Shown: positions 1 through 8,982 of the stretch, piece after piece | Layout of the letters: each line of letters starts with the position of its first letter | Position numbering within the stretch: the first letter of the stretch is position 1 | Assembly (NCBI GenBank): GCA_009841265.1 | Contig: VXMB01000009.1 | Location: forward strand, 1,285,911 to 1,349,910 | Direction: 5' to 3' | Origin: Gemmatimonadota bacterium | GTDB taxonomy: Bacteria > JAAXHH01 | DNA length: 64,000 nucleotides | The notes under the pieces: generated by a model | Databases searched by the model: none | What the model saw: only the letters and a program-made list of their open reading frames with translations | Told to the model about the DNA's origin: nothing | Made by a program: the position numbers and the translations under genes

Positions 1-1
1 T

Positions 2-670
2 GAGTTGTTTGCCATCTACAACGTATCCGATCCGCCCATCGTCATCATCGGCGGAGGACGCGTGGGACGGTCCGCGGGGGGCACGCTCGTGGAGAGGGGG
101 TTGGACTACCGGATCATTGAGCAGCAGGTCGACCGGATCCGGGATGAAAAGCATTACGTACTGGGCGACGCGGCGGATATCGAGACCATGAAGAAGGCCG
201 GTCTCATGGACGCACCCACCGTCATCATCACGTCCCATGAAGACGACATGAACATCTACCTCACGATCTACTGCCGCAAGCTGCGCCCGGATATCCAGAT
301 CATCACCCGGGCGAAAGAGGAACGGAACGTGGAAGCGCTGCACCGGGCGGGGGCCGATTTCGTCATGTCCTACGCTTCCATGGGCGCCAACATCATCCTC
401 AATCTGCTCAAGCGGAACGATATTGTCATGATCACGGAAGGGTTGAACTTCTTCCGGGTCAGGCTCCCCCGTGAACTTGCCGGCAGGACCATCGCCGAGT
501 CGCAGGTCTACCCGGAGACGGGATGTTACATCGCGGCTGTTTTCACCGGGAAGGAGAGCATCGTGAGTCCCCCGCCGTCGATGAAACTGTCCACCGGGTG
601 CGAGATCCTGCTCATCGGGACGATCGAAGCGGAAAACAGGTACCTGGAGCGGTACGGGAAGAGAACTTGA
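2..670 (+). CDS. TrkA-type RCK protein (K+ channel/transport NAD-binding subunit), 5' end cut off by the window
   Basis: The frame is open back to the first base of the window, so this is probably the C-terminal part of a larger protein; a TTG at 5 is possible but has no visible ribosome-binding site. Residues 10-130 form a TrkA-N Rossmann domain with the nucleotide-binding motif GGGRVG and an acidic residue after the second strand (IIEQ). Residues 140-220 match a TrkA-C domain. Such RCK pairs gate K+ channels or Trk/Ktr transporters on the cytoplasmic face in response to NAD(H) or nucleotides. The missing upstream part could be a pore domain or a first RCK repeat. It converges on the M20 gene, with only 33 bp between the stops. 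Confidence 0.8.
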   Translation, partial: ELFAIYNVSDPPIVIIGGGRVGRSAGGTLVERGLDYRIIEQQVDRIRDEKHYVLGDAADIETMKKAGLMDAPTVIITSHEDDMNIYLTIYCRKLRPDIQIITRAKEERNVEALHRAGADFVMSYASMGANIILNLLKRNDIVMITEGLNFFRVRLPRELAGRTIAESQVYPETGCYIAAVFTGKESIVSPPPSMKLSTGCEILLIGTIEAENRYLERYGKRT

Positions 671-703
671 TCCGGGAAGGGCTCGCATCGCGCCGGGCGC
701 CGG

Positions 704-1837
704 TCATGCGCAGTATGTTTTAGTTACTTCCGTGAGGACCTCGGCACAGGCTTCGATCGACGCAACGTCCACCCATTCGTTATCCCCGTGAAAATCGCCT
801 CCCGCCGGGCCGTAGATTACCGTCGGGATCGAGCGTTCGCTCAGCAGCGCGGCGTCCATCCAGCCCGCACTTCCGGAGACACGGGGCCTGCGGCCGGATG
901 TCCGCGCGGCGACCGTCCTGACCAGTTCAACGATCTCATGACCGGCATCGATCGAGAACGGCCGACGTTCGAAAGTCAGATCGATCGTGGCCTGAAAACC
1001 CGGATCGGCCCGGCGGCATCCTACGGCAATGTCTTCCAGCTCGGCGATCACGCTCCGTGCCGTCTCTCCCGGGACCGTGCGCCTTTCCACGCCCAGGCGG
1101 CACGTCGCGGGATAGCTTGACATCTCGCGGCCGCCGTCGATGACCGATGCATGCACCGATCCGGAACCGAGCAGCGAATCTCCGGTTCGTTGTTCCAGTT
1201 CGGCCTGAAGATCCTCGAGCCCCCGGAGAAACGCCCCCATCTTCGTGATGGCGTCCAGCCCATCTTCCGGCCTGGAGCCGTGGGCGGCGCGGCCGTGCGT
1301 GGTGACATCCGCCCAGACGAAACCCTTGTGCGCGACCAGGACATCTCCGTTGGTGGGTTCGGTCACGATGGCCGCATCGGCCGTCACGCCGCTGTCCAGA
1401 ACAGCCGTGGTACCGACGCTGTAGGCCTCTTCGTCGGAGACGGCCGTCATGATCACGTCCCCTCTCAGATCCATGGTCCGCGCGCTGGCCACTACAGCCA
1501 TCATCGCGGCGACGGAAGCCTTCATGTCGCCGGCGCCGCGGCCGTACATCCTGCCCTCTTCGACCCTCGGACGGAAGGGGTCGTCCATGCCGTCCACGCC
1601 GACCGTATCGAGATGACCGTTCAGGATGAGCGAGCGGCCGCCACCCGTTCCCCGCGCGACGGCAACCACGCTGGGACGTCCGTCCGCATCCACGATCCGC
1701 ACGTCGAGGGACCGGTCCCGGCACCAGTCCGCAACGAAGGCGGCGATTTCACGCTCGCCCGCGGCGGTCGGTGACAGCGTGGGATTCGTCGAGTCGATCG
1801 AAACGAGTTTAGCGGTGAGTTCCTGAAGCGTGCCCAT
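704..1837 (-). CDS. M20 family deacylase (ArgE/DapE/acetylornithine deacetylase-like)
   Basis: A 377-residue zinc-dependent amidohydrolase of the M20 family. Metal-ligand motifs are visible: NGHLDTVG (His and Asp ligands), GRGAGDMKA (bridging Asp) and DEEAYSVGT (catalytic Glu pair). The dimerisation domain follows around residues 170-290. Family members remove acyl groups from amino acids (N-acetylornithine, succinyl-DAP) or cleave dipeptides; the exact substrate cannot be read from the sequence. The ATG overlaps the stop of the histidine kinase gene by one base (TGATG), so the two are translationally coupled and this is the last gene of the hisA-GDH-kinase operon. A role in releasing an amino acid for the neighbouring glutamate dehydrogenase is possible but inferred. 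Confidence 0.88.
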   Translation of the reverse strand: MGTLQELTAKLVSIDSTNPTLSPTAAGEREIAAFVADWCRDRSLDVRIVDADGRPSVVAVARGTGGGRSLILNGHLDTVGVDGMDDPFRPRVEEGRMYGRGAGDMKASVAAMMAVVASARTMDLRGDVIMTAVSDEEAYSVGTTAVLDSGVTADAAIVTEPTNGDVLVAHKGFVWADVTTHGRAAHGSRPEDGLDAITKMGAFLRGLEDLQAELEQRTGDSLLGSGSVHASVIDGGREMSSYPATCRLGVERRTVPGETARSVIAELEDIAVGCRRADPGFQATIDLTFERRPFSIDAGHEIVELVRTVAARTSGRRPRVSGSAGWMDAALLSERSIPTVIYGPAGGDFHGDNEWVDVASIEACAEVLTEVTKTYCA

Positions 1838-4779
1838 CAGTTTCCACTCCCGGCCTGCAGTTTCGCTTCGGCGACGCGTTCCGCGAGGACCGGCTTCAAC
1901 CGGTCCAGTTCATGGGCGAGCGTCGACAAAGCCTCTTCCGCATGATCCAGGTCGCTGTCCCTTCCCATCTTCTCCAGGCGCTGGGCTGCGTCGACGACGG
2001 CGTCGGCCTTGAAAACACCGGCGGAGCCCTTCAACGTATGGGCATGCCGTCTCACGTCGGCGGCGTTCCCCGCATCAACCGCTTCGCGGATGCCGGCCTC
2101 GAGCCCCGGGCACTCGGCCAGGAAGAGTCCGGCCAGTTCGGCGATCACGGCCTCGTTCCCGCCCACCTGCGCAACGGCATTTTCCCAATCGACGGGCGCG
2201 GCATCCGAAGCCACGCCCTCCGAATCCTGTATCGGTGGGAGATCCTCTCTTGGCCCTGCAGGCATTCCCTCCACCGCCGCGTACAGCAACCGGGCCTGGA
2301 TGGGCTTGGACAGGTAATCGTCCATCCCGGCCTCCAGGCACCGCTCCCGGTCGCCGCTCATGGCGTGGGCCGTCATGGCGACGATGGGGATATGTTCGCT
2401 GCCCGTTTCCAGGCCGCGAATGGTCCGCGTCGCCTCCAGTCCATCCATCTCGGGCATCTGCACGTCCATCAGGACCAGGTCGAAGGCGCCGGCCTCGAAC
2501 CGCTCGACCGCTTCCCGGCCGTTGTTTGCCACGGTGACCGCGTGGCCCCTGGATTCCAGCATGAGGACCGCGACGCGCTGGTTCACGACGCCGTCCTCGG
2601 CCAGGAGGATGCGCCGCGGCACCACTCCTTCGGACAAGCCGCCGGCGCCCTCTTCCAGCGCGGGAGCGCACGTGCCGGCCACGATATCCATGATGGCGTT
2701 CAGCAGGTCGGACTGCTTGACCGGTTTGCTCACCGTACAGGCGATCCCGACGTAATCGCCGATCCCGGGGTCGGCCCGCTGTCCGGCGGAGACCAGCAGG
2801 ATGACGCCGAGGTCCCTTCCTTCGGCACACCGGTTGATTTCCCGGATGAGCCCGTGTTCTTCCATTTCCGGCATGGTTTCGTCCAGCAGGACCAGCCGGA
2901 TGGCCTCCCCGTCATCGCCGGTAAGGGCGGCGAGGGCTTCCACTCCGGTGCCGGCTTCCATAGTCTGCATGGACCATTCGGCCAGCATGTCGATCAAGAA
3001 CCCCCGATTGGTGGGATGGTCGTCGACCACGAGTACCCGCAGGCCGGTCAACGGCCCGGCGTCCACCACCGGCTTTTCCACCGCATCGCGACGTTTCTGC
3101 ATTTCGACGGTAAAATGGAAGGTGCTTCCCCGGCCTGCTTCGCTTTCGACCCAGATGCGGCCGTTCATCATGGCGGTCAATTGCGCGCAGATGGCCAGTC
3201 CCAGGCCCGTTCCGCCGTACTTCCGCGACATGGAACTGTCCGCCTGGCTGAAGACGTCGAAGATCAGCTGCTGCTTGTCTTCCGGTATGCCGATGCCGGT
3301 GTCGGCCACCGCGCAGGCCAGCGTCACGGTTTCCTCCGATTCCGAGGCCAGCGACATGGAAAGGACCACTTCTCCCGCTTCCGTGAACTTGATGGCGTTT
3401 CCGACCAGGTTGATCACGATCTGGCTCAACCGTCCCGGGTCGCCCACGAGCTGGTCGGGCAAGTCGGGAGCGACCCGGTACGCCAGTTCGAGGCCCTTTT
3501 CCGTGGCGGGGATCGACATGGCCTGCACGGTATTGGCGATGCGCTCCCGCAGTTCGAAGGGGATCGATTCGAGTTCCAGGCGGCCCGCCTCGATCTTCGA
3601 GAAGTCCAGGATATCGTTCAACAGGCCCTGGAGCGATTCCGTGGACTGATCGATGAGCCGCATGAACTCCCGCTGCCGGGAAGTGAGGTCGGTATGCAGC
3701 ATGAGCTGGGTCATACCGGTGATCCCGTTGATCGGCGTGCGGATTTCGTGGCTCATGTTGGCGAGAAACTCGCTCTTGGCCCGGCTGGCCTCCTCGGCGG
3801 ACTCCTTGGCTTCCTGGAGTTCCCCCTGGAAGAGCACCATGTCGTGGGTCGTCTGCTCCAGCAGGGCGTTCTGCCGGTGCAGTTCGTGAGCCATTCGCGT
3901 GCGTTCCGCGTCGATCTGCCCGATCGAGCGGGCGTTCCACCAGATCAGGATATTGAAGGCTATCACGTTACAGACCACAAAGATCGAATGGCCGAACTCC
4001 ACACCGTAGAACCCCGCCCTCTCTCCCTGGAACTGGAGCCAGCCCAGGATGATTGGAATGAGAAAGGCCGCCGGGAGCAAACGGCGGGCCATGAGGCCGC
4101 CGGCCGTGGCGCTGACCAGCGTGGCGGCCGGTTCGCGGCGGGGACGCGCGCAGAATATGCCGACGCACACGACGCCGAAACCCAGCGCGGTGTTCAGGGA
4201 TATGGGGATCACGCCGGAAACCCGGTACAGGACCATGGTGCTGTAGATCGCACCGGCCAGGGACAGCAGGGCAATGATCCCGGCGTTCATGACGCAGACG
4301 TGGGACAGCCAGTGTCTCGGCCCGCGCAGGTCGAGGAGCAGGAGCGCGAGACCCACCAGCATGAAGGTGAAGGCGGTGTGCGGCGCCATGCGGCTACCGC
4401 TCAGGGACGCCGCGAAGAGCCACTGGTCGATCCCCCTGCCGCCAACGTCCACGTCGAACAGCTTGACGGCCCCCAGCGCCATGAGGAGACCCGCGCCGGC
4501 GAAACCCGTCCAGCGGCGATATGCCGAAGCGTTCCTCGGCAGCAAGGCGCACAACGTGGCGCCGGCCAGCAGAAAGGCGGCGGCCGTGAGCGGATTCATG
4601 GGGACCCGACCGGGGTTGACCAGACCCCGCAGGACGGCAAGATCGAACTGCCAGCCGGCGAGCACGAGCACCGAGCACGCGATGACGATCACGCTGCACA
4701 GGTAGGCGGCTTTCTGCAACAACCGCACCCAGGCCGCGTCGATCTCCGTCGAAGACGCGTTGGTTTCCGTTGAAGCCAT
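1837..4779 (-). CDS. 8-TM hybrid sensor histidine kinase with two receivers and a C-terminal Hpt
   Basis: A 980-residue membrane kinase. About eight hydrophobic helices lie in residues 25-285 with only short loops, so there is no periplasmic sensor domain. A coiled coil follows, then HisKA with phospho-acceptor His344 in the MSHEIRTP motif, and HATPase_c with N (NLVGNAIKF), G1 (DTGIGI) and G2 (GGTGLGL) boxes. Receiver 1 has Asp633 in LLDETMPE, receiver 2 has Asp772 in LMDVQMPE, and the Hpt domain has His914 in HAHTLKGSA. All relay residues are present. It starts 34 bp after the receiver-glutamate dehydrogenase gene, in the same operon. The operon has no DNA-binding regulator, so the fused receiver of the dehydrogenase is the obvious candidate output (inference). 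Confidence 0.93.
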   Translation of the reverse strand: MASTETNASSTEIDAAWVRLLQKAAYLCSVIVIACSVLVLAGWQFDLAVLRGLVNPGRVPMNPLTAAAFLLAGATLCALLPRNASAYRRWTGFAGAGLLMALGAVKLFDVDVGGRGIDQWLFAASLSGSRMAPHTAFTFMLVGLALLLLDLRGPRHWLSHVCVMNAGIIALLSLAGAIYSTMVLYRVSGVIPISLNTALGFGVVCVGIFCARPRREPAATLVSATAGGLMARRLLPAAFLIPIILGWLQFQGERAGFYGVEFGHSIFVVCNVIAFNILIWWNARSIGQIDAERTRMAHELHRQNALLEQTTHDMVLFQGELQEAKESAEEASRAKSEFLANMSHEIRTPINGITGMTQLMLHTDLTSRQREFMRLIDQSTESLQGLLNDILDFSKIEAGRLELESIPFELRERIANTVQAMSIPATEKGLELAYRVAPDLPDQLVGDPGRLSQIVINLVGNAIKFTEAGEVVLSMSLASESEETVTLACAVADTGIGIPEDKQQLIFDVFSQADSSMSRKYGGTGLGLAICAQLTAMMNGRIWVESEAGRGSTFHFTVEMQKRRDAVEKPVVDAGPLTGLRVLVVDDHPTNRGFLIDMLAEWSMQTMEAGTGVEALAALTGDDGEAIRLVLLDETMPEMEEHGLIREINRCAEGRDLGVILLVSAGQRADPGIGDYVGIACTVSKPVKQSDLLNAIMDIVAGTCAPALEEGAGGLSEGVVPRRILLAEDGVVNQRVAVLMLESRGHAVTVANNGREAVERFEAGAFDLVLMDVQMPEMDGLEATRTIRGLETGSEHIPIVAMTAHAMSGDRERCLEAGMDDYLSKPIQARLLYAAVEGMPAGPREDLPPIQDSEGVASDAAPVDWENAVAQVGGNEAVIAELAGLFLAECPGLEAGIREAVDAGNAADVRRHAHTLKGSAGVFKADAVVDAAQRLEKMGRDSDLDHAEEALSTLAHELDRLKPVLAERVAEAKLQAGSGN

Positions 4780-4813
4780 GGCCTACCTCCCGGTCAACGC
4801 CGGCCGGCGTTCG

Positions 4814-6460
4814 TCAGGGGAAGATCCCCCGGAGGAGTTTCGCCTGGGTCACCCGGCTGATCCCCTCGATCAACGCCGCGGTACGCATGTCGACCTTGTC
4901 TTCGGCCGCCCGGTGGACGGTCCTTCCGAAGGCGTCGATGAGGATGGTGTGCAACCTGCCGTTGATCTCCTCGAGCGTCCACATGTAGTTCTGCGTATCC
5001 TGCACCCATTCGAAGTACGAGACGGTCACGCCACCGGCGTTGCCCAGGACGTCCGGCAGGATGAAGACGTCCTTTTCCCCGAGGATCTCGTCGGCCTCGA
5101 GCGTGGTGGGTCCGTTGGCCCCTTCCGCGAGAAGCCTGCACTTCAACCGGTCCGCGTTGTCGCCGGTGATCTGGTTCTGCAGCGCAGCCGGGGCGAGGAT
5201 GTCGCAGGGCAGTTCGAGCAGTTCCTGGTTGGTGACTTCGTCGGCCTCGGGATAGCCTTTCAGGAAACGGTTTTCCTCGCAGTACTTGAAGACGTCCTCC
5301 AGCGACAGTCCGTTGGCGTTGTAGATCCCGGTGGTGACGTCGCTTACCGCGACCACCCTGACCCCGCCTTCATCCAGGAAGCGCGCCGTGTTGCTGCCCA
5401 CGTTGCCGAAGCCCTGGACCACCGCCGTGGCGCCGTCCAGGGACATGCCCATGTGCTTCGCGGCCGCCTCGATCAGGTAGACCAGGCCGCGGCCGGTGGC
5501 TTCGCGGCGTCCCAGGGACCCACCCAGCACGACCGGCTTGCCGGTGACGACGCCCGGCACCGTGTAGCCCGCCTGCTGGCTGTACGTATCCATGATCCAG
5601 GCCATGACCTGCTCGTCGGTGCCCATGTCCGGGGCGGGGATGTCCTTGTCCGGTCCGATGATGTCGATGATTTCCGACGTAAAGCGGCGGGTGAGGCGCT
5701 GCAACTCCCGGCGGGACAGGTCGGTCGGGTCGATCCGGACGCCGCCCTTGGCGCCGCCGAAGGGCAGATTGATCAGCGCGCATTTCCAGGTCATCCACAT
5801 GGCCAGGGCGGAGACCTCCCCCAGGTTCACATCCTCGTGGTAGCGGATGCCGCCCTTGGTCGGGCCCATGGTGAGCAGGTGCTGCACCCGGTATCCGAAA
5901 ACGTTTTCCACAAGATGGTATTCGTCCCGGCGAAAGGGGAGCGTCACGATATGGGTCCGCTGGGGAAAGAGCAGACGTTCCCGGATGTTCTCGTCCAGTC
6001 CCATGATCTGCGCCGCCTTGAGAAACTGCTGCTGGGCCAGTTTGAACATGACCGAATCCCATTCGCCGCTACGCGCGCGCACGCGTTCGATAGCGTAATG
6101 GATGGACCGGGAGAGCAGGGTCGTGTTGGCCTGGGTCTTCACGATGTAGTCCTGGGCGCCCGATTCCACGGCCGTGGCGGCCAGGGAAACGTCGTCGAGC
6201 CCGGTCAGTATGATGACCGGCAGGTCCGGCGCGGCCGCCCGGACGCTGTGAAGCGTGTCGAGATCGGCGCTGTCGGGAAGGACAAGGTCCAGCAGCACCA
6301 CGTCGAAGGACGTCTCCCCGATCAGGTCCAGCCCTTCCCGGAGCGTCCCGGCGACGTGTAGCCGGGTCGTAAGCCGGCTGGATTCCATGTAGTGGCGAAT
6401 CAGCTGCACGTGCACGGGGTTGTCTTCGATCATCAGGACTTCGACGGTGTTTTCCGGCAT
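4814..6460 (-). CDS. Receiver domain-glutamate dehydrogenase fusion
   Basis: 548 residues. Residues 5-125 are a complete CheY-like receiver: acidic pair in MIEDNP, phospho-acceptor Asp58 (VVLLDLVLP), switch Thr86 (ILTG) and Lys108 (YIVKT). Residues 135-548 are a full-length Glu/Leu/Phe/Val dehydrogenase with GPTKGGIRYH (Lys202), the catalytic loop PFGGAKGGV (Lys238), PAPDMGT (catalytic Asp278) and the Rossmann motif GFGNVG (350-355). Asp374 at the end of the second dinucleotide-fold strand favours NAD over NADP. The reaction should be oxidative deamination of glutamate to 2-oxoglutarate or the reverse. The ATG lies 2 bp after hisA and the hybrid kinase follows at 34 bp. No internal stop or frameshift separates the two parts. 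I do not recognise this as a standard GDH architecture. Confidence 0.93.
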   Translation of the reverse strand: MPENTVEVLMIEDNPVHVQLIRHYMESSRLTTRLHVAGTLREGLDLIGETSFDVVLLDLVLPDSADLDTLHSVRAAAPDLPVIILTGLDDVSLAATAVESGAQDYIVKTQANTTLLSRSIHYAIERVRARSGEWDSVMFKLAQQQFLKAAQIMGLDENIRERLLFPQRTHIVTLPFRRDEYHLVENVFGYRVQHLLTMGPTKGGIRYHEDVNLGEVSALAMWMTWKCALINLPFGGAKGGVRIDPTDLSRRELQRLTRRFTSEIIDIIGPDKDIPAPDMGTDEQVMAWIMDTYSQQAGYTVPGVVTGKPVVLGGSLGRREATGRGLVYLIEAAAKHMGMSLDGATAVVQGFGNVGSNTARFLDEGGVRVVAVSDVTTGIYNANGLSLEDVFKYCEENRFLKGYPEADEVTNQELLELPCDILAPAALQNQITGDNADRLKCRLLAEGANGPTTLEADEILGEKDVFILPDVLGNAGGVTVSYFEWVQDTQNYMWTLEEINGRLHTILIDAFGRTVHRAAEDKVDMRTAALIEGISRVTQAKLLRGIFP

Positions 6461-6462
6461 GT

Positions 6463-7233
6463 TTACTCTCCAGAGTCCTGCGCGCCAGGATCCGGCGCGC
6501 CAGGGGCAGACTGGTATTTGCGCACGGCTTCCGACAGATCGATCGTTCCTTCGTACAGGGATTTCCCGAGCACCACCCCTTCCAGGCCGTCCGCGGCGGC
6601 CCCGGAGGCCCGTTCGAGGTCTTCCAGCGTGGCCACGCCCCCCGACGCGATCACCCGCAATCCGCTCTCACGGGCCAGGCGCGCCGTCGAACCGGTGTTC
6701 AGTCCGTTCATCGTACCGTCCCGGTCGATGTCCGTGTAAACGATCCTGCGGATCCCGGCTTCCTTCATGGCCTCCGCCAGTTCGAGGGATGAACAGGACC
6801 CGCCGGACGTCCAGCCGCTGACCGCGACCCGTCCCGCCCTGGCGTCGATGCCGACGACGATGCGTTCCGGTCCCCACGCCTCCACCACCTGCCGCACCAT
6901 GTCGGGACGCTCCACGGCCGCCGTGCCCAGGATGACGCGGCGCACCCCCAGCGCCAGCCAGGCCTCCACGGCCTCGGGCGTACGGATGCCCCCGCCCAGC
7001 TGTACCGGCATATCGGATTGTTCCAGGATGGCGACGACACTCGTCCGGTTGCCCGCATCGCCGGTGAACGCGCCGTCCAGGTCGACGACGTGCAGGTAGG
7101 TCGCGCCCTGCGATTTCCATTTCAATGCGACGTCCGCCGGGGAATCACCGTACACCGTTTCGTGGTCGCGCATTCCCTTGACGAGGCGGACGCATCGCCC
7201 CTGTCTGATGTCGATGGCGGGGTAGAGTTGCAT
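6463..7233 (-). CDS. hisA: Phosphoribosylformimino-5-aminoimidazole carboxamide ribotide isomerase
   Basis: A 256-residue TIM barrel of the HisA/HisF family. It opens the ProFAR ring and rearranges it to PRFAR in histidine synthesis. The N-terminal PAIDIRQGRCVRLVKG carries the first catalytic Asp; VDLDGAF, QLGGGIRT and the second half's YTDIDRDGTM (second catalytic Asp) and ASGGV phosphate loops are all present. The C-terminal tail (PGAPDPGAQDSGE) is non-conserved and comes from a 15-bp direct repeat just before the stop. It is the first gene of the minus-strand operon and stands apart from other his genes. Confidence 0.95.
   Translation of the reverse strand: MQLYPAIDIRQGRCVRLVKGMRDHETVYGDSPADVALKWKSQGATYLHVVDLDGAFTGDAGNRTSVVAILEQSDMPVQLGGGIRTPEAVEAWLALGVRRVILGTAAVERPDMVRQVVEAWGPERIVVGIDARAGRVAVSGWTSGGSCSSLELAEAMKEAGIRRIVYTDIDRDGTMNGLNTGSTARLARESGLRVIASGGVATLEDLERASGAAADGLEGVVLGKSLYEGTIDLSEAVRKYQSAPGAPDPGAQDSGE
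6481..6510. repeat. 15-bp tandem duplication at the hisA 3' end
   Basis: Two adjacent 15-bp units beginning CGCGCCAGG (6481-6495 and 6496-6510), differing at a few bases. They encode the non-conserved tail of HisA immediately before its stop codon. Confidence 0.7.
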
Positions 7234-7297
7234 CTGGAATCATCACCCTCCGAAGCCCTGTCCGACGGCACGCTTTCGAACCGCGCGTCCTGTGCTA

Positions 7298-7327
7298 AAG
7301 ATGGACCGTAAAGCGCCGGCCTGTCAA
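7298..7327 (-). promoter_or_regulatory. Candidate sigma-70 promoter for the hisA operon
   Basis: On the minus strand there is a perfect -35 TTGACA (7327-7322) and, 18 bp on, a weak -10 CATCTT (7303-7298). The hisA start is about 65 bp downstream. The -35 lies back to back with the -35 of the divergent cca promoter, 12 bp away. Confidence 0.4.
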
Positions 7328-7339
7328 CCGACAAATCCC

Positions 7340-7366
7340 TTGACATGGATAACTCGGGCCCATAGT
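7340..7366 (+). promoter_or_regulatory. Candidate sigma-70 promoter for cca-nnr-nadC-birA
   Basis: TTGACA at 7340-7345 and CATAGT at 7361-7366 with a 15-bp spacer (a 16-bp spacer is possible one base on). It would give a leader of roughly 110 nt before the cca ATG. Confidence 0.45.
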
Positions 7367-7482
7367 TTTCGGTGGAATCCGGCTCGATGGCTACCGGGTG
7401 TCCCGGCCCATGTTGCGCCGGTTCCCCGTGCGGTGGCCGACTTCCCCTCCGACCCCACGACCCCACGCCTTTCGAATACCCG

Positions 7483-8922
7483 ATGTCAGCCTTTGTCGAT
7501 CCTGTTCAGCCCCTGTTGAAGGCCCATAGGCGACTGGCCTCCGATCTGGCCGACCTGTGCCGGGAAGTGAATCACGAAGTCTATCTCGTGGGCGGTTCCG
7601 TGCGGGATGCCGTCCTGGGCCGCACAGTACGGGACCTGGACCTTACGCTCGCGGCGGACGGACTGGCGCTGGGACGGAAACTGGCGGACCGCCTGCGGTG
7701 TCCCTTCGTGCCGCTCGACGATACGGACCGAACCGGGCGCGTCGTGTTGCGGCGCCGGTTCACGATCGATATATCGTCCTTCAAGGGCGATTCCCTGGAG
7801 GCGGATCTCCGCAAGCGGGATTTCACCATCAACGCCATGGCCGTCCGCCTGGCGGACCTGCTGGACGGCCGACCGTCGATCATCGATCCCCTGGGCGGCG
7901 CGTCCGACCTCGCAGCAGGGAAGCTCAAGGCCGTTTCCGAAGCGTCCTTTCGCGACGACCCGCTACGCGTATTGAGGGCGTTCCGGCTTGCCGGCCAGTT
8001 CGGCCTGGACATCACGCCCCGTACCGAGACGTGGATCGCGGCATGCGACGAAGACCTGCGGGAGGTTTCGGGAGAACGCCTGCTTTACGAACTGTCCTTG
8101 ATCATGGGGAGGCGACGCACGTCGGATCGGGTGTCCGCCATGATCCGCTCCGGCGTGTTCGCGTCGCTCTTTCCCGGGTGGATGGGAACGTCGTCGGCAT
8201 CGGTGTCTCATCGGCTGGAACGGACGGACCGGCTTATCGCACGGGACGTTTGCATGGAGGATCAGGGACTTTACACCCATCTTACCGGTTACGAAGCTAA
8301 AATGGCGGGCGACCGGACCAGCCTGTGGATCCTCCGATTCGCCAGCCTCGTGCTGTGCGGTATCAGGGCTGGCGGTGCGGCTGGCGGTGCGGACGGGGCT
8401 CCTGACCGGATTGAAGGTGCGACGGTTACGACGGAACCGGCCCTCGACCGGGTCGAAGGCGCGGCCGACCGGTTGAGGCTGAGCAAGCGGGAAAGGCAGG
8501 CGCTCCACCAACTGGTGTTCGGGGCGTTGAGACTGCTCGAAGGGACCGCTCCAGGGGAACCGGATGACGAAGCACTCTGCCGGATTTTGCGCGGGTCGAA
8601 ATACGATACCCCCGGCGCGGCGCTCCTCGCCATTGCGCACGGACCGGACGAGGGAAGCGCGGCGGGCGGCAGGATCGCGAAGGCCGCGCGCCGGCTCCTG
8701 CGGCTTTACACCCGGCACCGGAACCTGCGGGCGAAGGGCCTGATCTTGAACGGCGCGGATATCATGGACGACCTGGGCCTGACCGAGGGGCCGGAGGTCG
8801 GCCGCTTGCTGGATAAGCTTGAAACGATCCAGACCATACATGATATTCGGACCAGGGAACAAGCCCGGAAGCTACTTTACGAAGATGCCGCGGATGGCTT
8901 GGCCGGCGCGGAAAGTGCATAG
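7483..8922 (+). CDS. CCA tRNA nucleotidyltransferase / poly(A) polymerase family protein
   Basis: 479 residues from the ATG at 7483; the frame extends upstream but that part is proline/glycine-rich and unlike the family. The class II nucleotidyltransferase head has YLVGGSVRDAVLG followed by DLDLTLAADG (metal-binding DxD), then KRDFTINAMA and DPLRVLRAFRLAGQFG (RNA-binding-domain signatures). This family adds or repairs the 3' CCA of tRNA or polyadenylates RNA; sequence alone does not separate the two. None of the tRNA genes in this window encodes CCA, which fits a CCA-adding role. The middle (around residue 290-325) has a Gly/Ala/Asp low-complexity insertion. The stop codon lies inside a 25-bp direct repeat. 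Confidence 0.88.
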   Translation: MSAFVDPVQPLLKAHRRLASDLADLCREVNHEVYLVGGSVRDAVLGRTVRDLDLTLAADGLALGRKLADRLRCPFVPLDDTDRTGRVVLRRRFTIDISSFKGDSLEADLRKRDFTINAMAVRLADLLDGRPSIIDPLGGASDLAAGKLKAVSEASFRDDPLRVLRAFRLAGQFGLDITPRTETWIAACDEDLREVSGERLLYELSLIMGRRRTSDRVSAMIRSGVFASLFPGWMGTSSASVSHRLERTDRLIARDVCMEDQGLYTHLTGYEAKMAGDRTSLWILRFASLVLCGIRAGGAAGGADGAPDRIEGATVTTEPALDRVEGAADRLRLSKRERQALHQLVFGALRLLEGTAPGEPDDEALCRILRGSKYDTPGAALLAIAHGPDEGSAAGGRIAKAARRLLRLYTRHRNLRAKGLILNGADIMDDLGLTEGPEVGRLLDKLETIQTIHDIRTREQARKLLYEDAADGLAGAESA

Positions 8923-8961
8923 CGCGGAAGGCTGAACCGGCGCGGAAGGGGCATAGCGCGG
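8903..8961. repeat. 25-bp direct repeat spanning the cca stop codon
   Basis: Copies at 8903-8927 and 8937-8961 (CCGGCGCGGAA...GCATAGCGCGG) differ at two positions and have a period of 34 bp. The first copy contains the TAG stop of cca at 8920-8922; the second lies in the intergenic gap before nnr. Confidence 0.8.
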
Positions 8962-8982
8962 TCCGGACTGCGAGTTTTGACC

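Noticed and set aside
1912..4773. Open frame of 953 codons antisense to the histidine kinase gene
   Set aside because: Its product is Gly/His/Asp/Gln-rich without domain patterns. Long antisense frames are expected in GC-rich DNA, and the kinase on the other strand has every expected motif.
4760..6361. Open frame of 533 codons antisense to the receiver-GDH gene
   Set aside because: No recognisable domains and biased composition; the GDH strand shows intact catalytic motifs.
7372..7482. Extended N-terminus of the CCA-adding enzyme from 7372
   Set aside because: The added 37 residues are Cys/Pro/Gly-rich, overlap the predicted promoter leader and are not part of the family; ATG 7483 fits.
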